A stretch of 64,000 nt of DNA from Ilyomonas sp963790435 (GTDB lineage: Bacteria; Bacteroidota; Bacteroidia; Chitinophagales; Chitinophagaceae). Of this stretch, positions 53,581 through 60,559 are shown in pieces (positions within the stretch are counted from its first letter, which is position 1; each line of letters begins with the position of its first letter). Position numbers and translations under genes: made by a program. The notes under the pieces are model-generated. The model did no database searches. It had not been told where the DNA came from and was given only the letters and a program-made list of their open reading frames with translations. Location: positions 372,001-436,000 of the forward strand of contig CAWBOI010000001.1 in the NCBI GenBank assembly GCA_963790435.1, given 5' to 3'.

Positions 53581-54702
53581 TTAAAACTTAAAAGCTACGC
53601 CGGCATTAATAACATAATTGGCAAAAGCCGCATCACCTTGTATGTGCTTGCCATAAGTAATAGAATTTTCTTTATCGGTAAAGCTTTGTGTTCGGTTGCG
53701 TACAAATGCAACCGGAACACTTGCAAAAGCGCTGAACTTTTTGGTTGAATAATTAATAGTTGGTTCAACACTCCAGATGTAACCAGGACGACGAAAATCA
53801 CCGCTTCCACCAATGATGTCATACACAGGAATTCCTTCTAAACGCACACCTGCCGCAGCCGATAAGCCTTGAACTTTTCCACCAAATGCATAACTAAAAC
53901 CGCCACGCGCCATGTATTGGTCGGGTACACTCATGATGGCTTCATTCGCTAATGTGGACGACAATGTTTCGCGATAAGTGCGAACGCCATTTTGCTCACG
54001 TGGATTGCTTAAATAATAACCGTTGCCATACACACCAAAGCCACGTATGATATTGTAAAAGGCATTTACTTCAGCAGTAAAGCCGGTGCCACCATCACCA
54101 AGCTGTATGCTTTGGTCAACAGGGCGCAATTCTTTTGTGCCATTGGGTCCTACATTATACCAGTAATCTTCATAATTATCCTGACCAGTTGGCAATTTTA
54201 TGCCCAGGCCAACCTGAATATTGCCTCTTGTATTCTTTTCAGGATTAAGCAGCCAATAATAAGCAGCAATGCGCATATCGCCCAAACCAAATGCGTGCAT
54301 GGTATGACGTTGATTGTAATTGTTTACTCCGTTTACCAAACCATGTTCATACAAAGAAGAACGAGAGTTGGCAAGAAGGGGCATGTCAAGCATGAACGAC
54401 CACCTTTTGTTGATAATGCGTGTAAGATTAATGTCCATCGTGCCACTGTGATTGATTACTTCAGTGCCTTGTTCTAACCTAGCTTTATTTTCGGTAGTGC
54501 CGCTGAAATGACGGAACGATTTGAAGTACCTGAAGTTGGTAGCCAACACCCATTTTTGTGTACTGCTGTGACCGCTGCTATCAGGGTGCGACATCATACA
54601 AACATTTCCTGTACTTCGTATTGCAACACAGCCTTGCGCGGTTGCTTTTACATTTACAATTAAAAGCATTGCAATGGATAAAAAGAAAGTAATAGTTTTC
54701 AT
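53581..54702 (-). CDS. Outer-membrane beta-barrel protein
   Basis: The 373-residue protein has a signal peptide (MKTITFFLSIAMLLIVNVKA) and a mature sequence of alternating amphipathic strands with GLGIKLPTG, GDGGTGFTAEVNAFYNII and a terminal Phe (NAGVAFKF), typical of outer-membrane barrels. It resembles transporters of the phenol_MetA_deg/OMP type. It lies 29 bp after the haloperoxidase-like gene on the same strand and is likely co-transcribed with it, which suggests a shared substrate or export path. The substrate is unknown. Confidence 0.7.
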   Translation of the reverse strand: MKTITFFLSIAMLLIVNVKATAQGCVAIRSTGNVCMMSHPDSSGHSSTQKWVLATNFRYFKSFRHFSGTTENKARLEQGTEVINHSGTMDINLTRIINKRWSFMLDMPLLANSRSSLYEHGLVNGVNNYNQRHTMHAFGLGDMRIAAYYWLLNPEKNTRGNIQVGLGIKLPTGQDNYEDYWYNVGPNGTKELRPVDQSIQLGDGGTGFTAEVNAFYNIIRGFGVYGNGYYLSNPREQNGVRTYRETLSSTLANEAIMSVPDQYMARGGFSYAFGGKVQGLSAAAGVRLEGIPVYDIIGGSGDFRRPGYIWSVEPTINYSTKKFSAFASVPVAFVRNRTQSFTDKENSITYGKHIQGDAAFANYVINAGVAFKF

Positions 54703-54731
54703 AAACAGACTTATTTGATTGTTAGTTAATT

Positions 54732-56102
54732 TTAATAGTAACGCGTTGTATCGGCAGCAGGCGCCAACGGCGTTTCACCTCGCTTCATTTGCAAGGTATT
54801 GGCAACAAAATCACCTACTTTTCTTCCGTATTTCGTAGCCGTAATGCAGGAACTGTGAAAGTGAAGACCACCGTAAAACCGCGCCCAATTGTTCTCAATG
54901 GCAGCAGCACGAAAAGAAGGAAACGAGCGGCTGTCAATTCCAAATTCCAGTTCAGTAGTGTCTTTGTAATGAAAGTTATCACCATAAACGGCAGTTAAGG
55001 CTTCTGCAGCAGCAGATGAAATGGTGGAATGTCCACAGGTGTATTCAGGAAAAGCGGGCGTTTGTAAAAAGGGTCGCCAGTTCGGGTCAAAGTATTTGTT
55101 AATTACGGTTTCAGGACGAACCGTATTGTATGTATATTTTGCATCCCAGCACTCGATAAAAGCTTCAAACATAGCAATGGATGTTTTGGTGTAGGCATAT
55201 ACGGTTTCATTAAAACCTGCATTCGCTTTTTTCGATGCAATACCCACAATACTCATCCAATGCCCGGTTGGCGAAAACTTTTTCGTACCAAACATTACAT
55301 GCCCGTTTACGTTTAACTTAAACGGATTGTCATCCCAAAAATCAGCTATGTGCTGTTGTTCATCGGTTAAGCTATCAACGGCACTTTTTATCAGCATTAC
55401 CTGCTTGTAGTAGTCGCTGTTTTTATCTTTGATATTATAAGGCAATGGCGGCGGCACTCTAAACTGAGCGGCACTGTCCATCACCATCGTACGTATCTCA
55501 CTCCAGTGCGGCTCAACGGCTTGCGCATACATTGGTGGCGTAGGAACCCACCTGCCATCTTCCTGTGTAACAGTAAACTTACTGGCACTGCGGGTTTGCA
55601 GATAGTTATCATCTTTTGCCCATTTTAAAATAGCATTGGCAACTGCATCTCCATACGTAACGCTGGCATCAAACACGTCCGAAGGCATATCGGCATCTAT
55701 CGCTTTCTTTTTTACACCGGCAACATATTCGTCCATACTGCCTTCAGGAAACGTAACCGCATTGCCTACTTTGCAATACGCCAACAAAGCGGCAAAAGGA
55801 AAATCAATTTTGTTATTGGGTTGGGGTTTAGGCACGTCTTTTAAACCATGCAACTGACCTGCCAGCGAAGTATAATGATTAGGGTTTCCCGCAGCAACTA
55901 CTTCGTAGGCTGCAATGTTAGCATAGGTATAGTTTCGGGATGCCACTACCGGTGAAAAATTATTACCCATTACAATGTTATTTAGCTCATGAACAGTTTG
56001 CGAATACAACAAAGGATCATTGATTACTTTTTTGTATTTGCCACTATTTTTACACGCAACAAACAGAAGAATTGCTGAAAGAAAAAAGACACTGTATTTC
56101 AT
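54732..56102 (-). CDS. PAP2/haloperoxidase-like lipoprotein with altered active site
   Basis: The 456-residue protein has a lipoprotein signal (LLFVACKNSG) and the haloperoxidase/PAP2 scaffold: KYTYNTVRP, PEYTCGHSTISS and ARFYGGLHFHSS. Compared with the paralogue at 8621, Ser of SRX5H is Ala407 and the Asp four residues after the catalytic His414 is Ser418, so the usual charge relay is changed. It may be catalytically different or non-catalytic. It heads a two-gene unit with the barrel protein at 53581. The length is the same as that of the paralogue. Confidence 0.75.
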   Translation of the reverse strand: MKYSVFFLSAILLFVACKNSGKYKKVINDPLLYSQTVHELNNIVMGNNFSPVVASRNYTYANIAAYEVVAAGNPNHYTSLAGQLHGLKDVPKPQPNNKIDFPFAALLAYCKVGNAVTFPEGSMDEYVAGVKKKAIDADMPSDVFDASVTYGDAVANAILKWAKDDNYLQTRSASKFTVTQEDGRWVPTPPMYAQAVEPHWSEIRTMVMDSAAQFRVPPPLPYNIKDKNSDYYKQVMLIKSAVDSLTDEQQHIADFWDDNPFKLNVNGHVMFGTKKFSPTGHWMSIVGIASKKANAGFNETVYAYTKTSIAMFEAFIECWDAKYTYNTVRPETVINKYFDPNWRPFLQTPAFPEYTCGHSTISSAAAEALTAVYGDNFHYKDTTELEFGIDSRSFPSFRAAAIENNWARFYGGLHFHSSCITATKYGRKVGDFVANTLQMKRGETPLAPAADTTRYY

Positions 56103-56282
56103 AAATTACACAATATGCAAATGAGGTTGGGGCTGTTGTTTTCGATGAGTATTTTGAACTTGCATTTTAGATACGAACTGCATTATTACTATTGTATTGC
56201 CTTTTGTTTGATGTGTCAAAGCCAACAATAAAAGAAAACATCTGGCAGCATACTATTTGATGAAAGAAAGACATCCTGTATC

Positions 56283-56465
56283 GTGCACGAAGTAAATCTG
56301 CTTGTACCAAACTTCAAGCTTAAAAAAGCTCTGATGCTACCGACCCGATGCTTGTGATTCATCAATTGTAAACCCCGTTTCATTTTTTCAACAATTCAAA
56401 ACCAATAAGTTGCACGAAGGAAATCTGCTTGTATCAAACTTCGAACTTAGTAAAGTTCTAATACT
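56283..56465. repeat. Diverged direct repeat of about 56 bp
   Basis: Copies at 56283-56338 and about 56410-56465 share gcacgaagtaaatctgcttg-type sequence and each ends in a small hairpin (aagcttaaaaaagctc, gaacttagtaaagttc). The 56103-56590 gap has no gene. The repeats lie upstream of the haloperoxidase-like gene and may be regulatory or a repeat pair. Confidence 0.55.
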
Positions 56466-56590
56466 GAACTTATCTATGCCTTGTTGTTGAAAAGAATTGT
56501 CTTTTAAAATTGTAGCAAAATAGTAATAATGCAGCTACATAAATTTACATCTCTGCATCAGGGCAAATGCTTACTGGCATTTGCTTTTGC

Positions 56591-57145
56591 CTATGCTGCA
56601 TCAGGTGGCTGTACGGGTGGTGTGTGCGGAGATGTAAGTAAGTTTTCTGTCGGGCTAAGAGTAATCTGTTGGGCAGTAGAAATAAAGTAAGAAAGCGAGA
56701 AACAAGCGACGTGTTGATCGTAATCGCTCAAACTATTTTTAAAAGCGCTGCTTTTGTTATTGTCACTTTTTTTATTTGCAGAAGCAATATCATTAGTCGT
56801 TTTAAAGAAATCGTCTTTTGCGGTTTGAATGAGCATCTTGTTGTTATCGGGCAGGCACTGCAATTCCATTTCGCCCGAAACAATTCTACGCTTTACATAT
56901 TTATAAATTTTGCCGTTACAAGTTACTTCTCCGTTCACTCGCTCCCAGGCTGATTGCACCGTTTGGTATGGCATGGACAGCGGAACTTTGATAGTAATTA
57001 AATCAGCGTCATTATATTGCGATTTATCCAGCGAAGCTTCTAACTGTGTATCCGATTGTTTTTGCGCATAATTAAAAACGGCCCTGTAACCAATAAGGTT
57101 AAAGAGGAAAGTGAACAGAAATAATATGGCAGAGAATTTTCTCAC
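56591..57145 (-). CDS. Membrane-anchored or secreted hypothetical protein
   Basis: The 184-residue protein has a hydrophobic N-terminus (MRKFSAILFLFTFLFNLIGY, signal peptide or anchor) and a soluble part with VPLSMPYQTVQSAWERVNGE, YVKRRIVSGEMELQCLPDN and an Asn/Ser/Lys-rich region ending in a Pro-rich tail (TSPHTPPVQPPDAA). It is a typical unnamed Bacteroidota protein. Its function is unknown. It stands alone upstream of the repeat-bearing gap. Confidence 0.6.
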   Translation of the reverse strand: MRKFSAILFLFTFLFNLIGYRAVFNYAQKQSDTQLEASLDKSQYNDADLITIKVPLSMPYQTVQSAWERVNGEVTCNGKIYKYVKRRIVSGEMELQCLPDNNKMLIQTAKDDFFKTTNDIASANKKSDNNKSSAFKNSLSDYDQHVACFSLSYFISTAQQITLSPTENLLTSPHTPPVQPPDAA

Positions 57146-57240
57146 AGTTTGATGTGCAATATTATTGTTTTTTGAAGTTTTTAATAAAAAAACTTTGACT
57201 TTTTTCTTTACCCGTTACCCATTTCAAAATAATTGTATTA

Positions 57241-57513
57241 CTACAATCTAAGACCCTGGCTGCATGAAATACCGCTGAGCAATAACAAAACAGCAAAGCT
57301 TACCAACATGCCGTTTCTCAATTCCTTTTTATTTGCAAAATGCATAATTACTCCGACAAAAAGATTAAGTATACTCAAGCCAAGGCAGGCAAGCCCGAAG
57401 ACCCAAGCAGTGTTTGATGCGCTGTTATTATTTCGATCAGTTAGTAACGCGATAGCAGTCACTAAAACAGCAATACCAAAATTTAAAAGTACAATTTTAT
57501 AAACCGTTTTCAT
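57241..57513 (-). CDS. Small membrane protein overlapping the radical SAM gene
   Basis: The 90-residue protein has three hydrophobic stretches (residues about 6-24, 32-57 and 65-85) and a Cys near the end (GISCSQ). It begins 16 bp inside the end of the radical SAM gene (stop at 57497), so translation is coupled. The family is unknown. The position suggests it belongs functionally with the radical SAM and Lgt-like genes. A plus-strand open frame (57233-57502) in the same place is a shadow. Confidence 0.55.
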   Translation of the reverse strand: MKTVYKIVLLNFGIAVLVTAIALLTDRNNNSASNTAWVFGLACLGLSILNLFVGVIMHFANKKELRNGMLVSFAVLLLLSGISCSQGLRL

Positions 57514-58936
57514 TGATAAACTTTTCAGGAAAATAAAGCGGAAGCGTTCGTTCTTCCTGCAATCGTTTTACAATCTCTTCTTTTTCGTCCCGGTAAAATA
57601 AATTCATCGTTTCAAAAGGAATGATGCGACCATCTTTGTGCACGATGTGAACACAGCTTTTTTTAATGGCGCGCACATCAAAATCCCACGCATCAATAAA
57701 CCGCATAATGATGATGCGAAACAAATTGTTATAACTTAAACCAGGAGCATGTATTTGCGGTAAACAACACAGCAATTCTTTAAAATTATCTTCAACTCTG
57801 TCCACCGAAATGCCGGTGCTGAATATCTTCAGCATCTGTGCATGAAGCTGTTCGTCGGCTTCATACACAATGGTATTTTTGCTGTTATTCAGCAAATCAG
57901 CAGGGTTCACATAACGCGTCATCGGAAACACTTGTCCTCCTAACTTTAAAGCATAACCCATCACCAAAGCATCGGGGTTGCACGGCACAGGTATCAAATC
58001 GTTGGGTTGAAAAACGCTTGTTTGCTCTAATATTTTTCGACGAACATCTGTGAGTGTAATACGGTCAGTTGAAGGATCAAAATGGGTTAATCTTCCTGCA
58101 ACTTGTGTGGGCTGAAATGTAACGCCCCGAACGCATGGCTGCTGCAAAGCAAACTCGATAATCTTTCCAATTTCATCGTCATTCACTCTCTTTTGTAAGG
58201 TAACAACCAAGGTAGTAGAAACATTGTATTCATTCAAATGCTCTATTGCTTTTGCACGCACATCGGTCAGGTCTTGTCCGCGCAATGTTTGTAATGCTTC
58301 CGCTTTAAAAGAATCCCATTGCAGATAAATTTCAAAGTCGGGCATGTAAGAAGCGAGCCGTTCTACAAAAGCTTTGTCTTTTGCAATGCGGATCCCATTT
58401 GTATTCACCATCAAATGTTTAATGGGTTTGGTTTTGGCAATATTTAATATCTCAAAAAAATCGGGATGCACTGTTGGTTCACCACCGCTGATTTGTACCA
58501 CATCAGGCTTCCCTTCATTGGCAACTACAATGTCCAGCATCCGTTCTACTTCTTCTACTGTTCTGTGCCTTCCGTAATGCGGCGAACTCATGGCATAACA
58601 AGTGGGACAGGCAAGATTGCATCGGTCGGTTATTTCAACAACCGTTAAACAACTGTGCTGCTCATGATCGGCGCAGAGCCCGCAATCATAAGGGCAGCCG
58701 TAATGTGTGCTGGTATTGAACTTAAGCGGCATTTCGCTCGGCTTGTTATAGTTGCGGATGTTTTTATAATATTCAACATCTGTTGCAATCAATACTTTTT
58801 GAAAGCCGTGTTCAGGGCAATTTTTCAGCATAAACACATTGTTATTCTCAAACACAATTTTTGCATCCACTCTGCGCAGGCAAACAGGGCAAAGGCTTAA
58901 CGTAAAATCGTAGTAGGTGTATGGACGTTCCGGCAT
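57497..58936 (-). CDS. Radical SAM enzyme of the Tes/MJ0619 type
   Basis: The 479-residue protein has the radical SAM cluster Cys106, Cys110, Cys113 (CNLACPTC) and additional Cys motifs typical of tetraether-synthase-like enzymes: C16xxC19, C40PEHG and C81PYDC85GLC88 with C96. SGGEPTVHPDFF follows. Archaeal Tes joins lipid alkyl chains, and MJ0619-type relatives methylate pterin; bacterial homologues have been proposed to cross-link membrane lipids. The neighbouring Lgt-like and small membrane proteins favour a lipid substrate here. The CGLCADHEQHSCL segment matches the family. It is cytoplasmic or membrane-associated. Confidence 0.8.
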   Translation of the reverse strand: MPERPYTYYDFTLSLCPVCLRRVDAKIVFENNNVFMLKNCPEHGFQKVLIATDVEYYKNIRNYNKPSEMPLKFNTSTHYGCPYDCGLCADHEQHSCLTVVEITDRCNLACPTCYAMSSPHYGRHRTVEEVERMLDIVVANEGKPDVVQISGGEPTVHPDFFEILNIAKTKPIKHLMVNTNGIRIAKDKAFVERLASYMPDFEIYLQWDSFKAEALQTLRGQDLTDVRAKAIEHLNEYNVSTTLVVTLQKRVNDDEIGKIIEFALQQPCVRGVTFQPTQVAGRLTHFDPSTDRITLTDVRRKILEQTSVFQPNDLIPVPCNPDALVMGYALKLGGQVFPMTRYVNPADLLNNSKNTIVYEADEQLHAQMLKIFSTGISVDRVEDNFKELLCCLPQIHAPGLSYNNLFRIIIMRFIDAWDFDVRAIKKSCVHIVHKDGRIIPFETMNLFYRDEKEEIVKRLQEERTLPLYFPEKFINENGL

Positions 58937-58945
58937 GATAAAATA

Positions 58946-58970
58946 GCCCCTATCCCCTAAAGGGGAGTTT
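58946..58970. repeat. GC-rich hairpin upstream of the radical SAM gene
   Basis: cccct-aa-agggg at 58954-58965, followed by TTTT, in a tatcccctaaaggggagtttt context. It resembles the hairpin after cytochrome c (22266-22292) and may be a terminator of the Lgt-like gene or a dispersed repeat. Confidence 0.45.
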
Positions 58971-59009
58971 TAAATGATGATAAAATATAAGCCGATGATG
59001 TTTTGAATT

Positions 59010-59816
59010 TCATAATTTAATAAGCTCTTTCGTTCTTGCAGACTTACTGACTTTCCAACTTTCTATCTCTGCTATAATCAATCTTTTTGGCTGAATGATG
59101 TAACGATAATAATACAACAATCCCAGCAAAGCTGTGAGTTGTATGGTAGATAAGCCGAAAGAAAATGTGTAATGTGGCTTTGCAAAATCAAGCACAAAAC
59201 GGAAGAAGCAATACGCCATCATAAACAATTTAAAAGGTGCGCCATTTTGCAATGGATACTTTTTTTGGAGCAAAACCAAACCTATCCATAATAAAATGAG
59301 AAAGAGGATTTCATACAAACAAACCGGATGTCTCAATTGATTATCACCCAAATGCATTCCCCAGGGTAATGTTGTTGGCAAGCCATACGTTTCTTCGTAC
59401 ACACCCATGCTAAAACAACCGATGCGACCGATGATCAATGCCAGTATCATGGGATAAACAAACAAATCGCCGGATGCTTTTTTTTCACCAATGAGTTTCT
59501 TTACCAACTCTACTCCCATCAAACCACCTAAGAAGCCCCCAAGCACCGTTTTATTTTGATAAAAATACCACCATAAGTTCGTTGCCATTTTTACCTGCGG
59601 CGGATCTTCAAACCCACCAATTAGACGGCTTCCAACGAATGCGCCGACGATGGCACCGATAAAAATCCAGATGCGGTGAGGAGAAGAAATTGTATCGCCC
59701 TCCTTTTTACGCAAAAACAAAAAGTAGCGGAAACCTATGAAGAAAGCCAGCGTTTCAAAAATAGTGTGCAGCAAAATACTGGTTCTGCCAATGGTAATAT
59801 GAAACGGAAACTGCAA
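59010..59816 (-). CDS. Divergent Lgt-like (prolipoprotein diacylglyceryl transferase family) protein
   Basis: The 268-residue protein has about seven membrane helices and Lgt-like spacing: NKTVLGGFLGGLMGVELVKK, GRIGCFSMGVYEETYG in place of the canonical GRxGNFxNGE, and RHPVCLYEI in place of RHPxQLYE. The key Arg of GR is kept, but the Asn-Gly-Glu part is lost. A canonical Lgt for lipoprotein modification is therefore presumably elsewhere. It precedes the Tes-like radical SAM gene on the same strand, so it may transfer or modify a diacylglycerol-type lipid in that pathway. It is inner-membrane. Confidence 0.7.
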   Translation of the reverse strand: MQFPFHITIGRTSILLHTIFETLAFFIGFRYFLFLRKKEGDTISSPHRIWIFIGAIVGAFVGSRLIGGFEDPPQVKMATNLWWYFYQNKTVLGGFLGGLMGVELVKKLIGEKKASGDLFVYPMILALIIGRIGCFSMGVYEETYGLPTTLPWGMHLGDNQLRHPVCLYEILFLILLWIGLVLLQKKYPLQNGAPFKLFMMAYCFFRFVLDFAKPHYTFSFGLSTIQLTALLGLLYYYRYIIQPKRLIIAEIESWKVSKSARTKELIKL

Positions 59817-59843
59817 GCGGTTAATTTGGTTGAAAGATAAAAA

Positions 59844-60476
59844 CTATTTCTTTACAAATAAGGTTTGCGAAGGATAATACCGAAAAGCTAATAAGCCGGT
59901 TCCTTTTTGGAGATACACCTGGTAAACCGCGTCTTTTACAGTGGTGGTATCAGTGCTCGCAATCCTTTGCACGTTGGAGTACAATTGCCCGTTAAGGTTG
60001 ATGTCTGAATAAAATTGAGAAGGCATTGTTGTAAGATTCAACCCAGCACCATTTAAACCTTTTGCCGTTATCGAAAAACCATGCACTATTAGTGAATAAT
60101 TGCTATCGAGAACGTTACCATTCCAATCCGATGAACTTTTGTAACCAAAAGAAAGCGAAGGCGAGTAAATATATTTGTCAGAGGCGCACCCCGAAGTATT
60201 GCTGCCACAGCCCTGTTGGGCTTCGTAAGATTGCGAAGCCGATACCGTCGAGATAACAATGGTATCGTTGATTAATGTGTTTGCACTATCGGCAAATACA
60301 ATCTGCTGCGATTGAATGTAAGGAAACCACTGATCGAAATTGCTGTTTTTATAAGCCGGACAGGTTACTTGTTTGCAGGAGCAAGTGCCGCCGCTATTGC
60401 TGCTGCAGGCTTGTAAAATATAGCTGCTGCAAAAAAGCAAACTGATTGCAACGGTTGTTTTGTGGTTGATTCTCAT
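59844..60476 (-). CDS. Cys-rich lipoprotein of unknown function
   Basis: The 210-residue protein has a lipoprotein signal (YILQACSSNS) and a Cys-rich start (GGTCSCKQVTC, then GCGSNTSGC) that likely makes disulphides outside the cytoplasm. The C-terminal 120 residues are beta-rich (YSLIVHGFSITAKGLNG). The family is unknown. It lies between cphA and the Lgt-like gene, 27 bp before the latter, and may be in the same transcript. Confidence 0.6.
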   Translation of the reverse strand: MRINHKTTVAISLLFCSSYILQACSSNSGGTCSCKQVTCPAYKNSNFDQWFPYIQSQQIVFADSANTLINDTIVISTVSASQSYEAQQGCGSNTSGCASDKYIYSPSLSFGYKSSSDWNGNVLDSNYSLIVHGFSITAKGLNGAGLNLTTMPSQFYSDINLNGQLYSNVQRIASTDTTTVKDAVYQVYLQKGTGLLAFRYYPSQTLFVKK

Positions 60477-60559
60477 AAAGCAATGCGTAGCTGTTTGTAG
60501 ATTTAAAACCTTACTTCAAAGATGAAACAAAAGATGCAAACTTGGTTTCGATCATTTTT

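Noticed and set aside
57233..57502. Plus-strand ORF opposite the small membrane protein
   Set aside because: The minus-strand frame has a clear membrane pattern and couples to the radical SAM gene.
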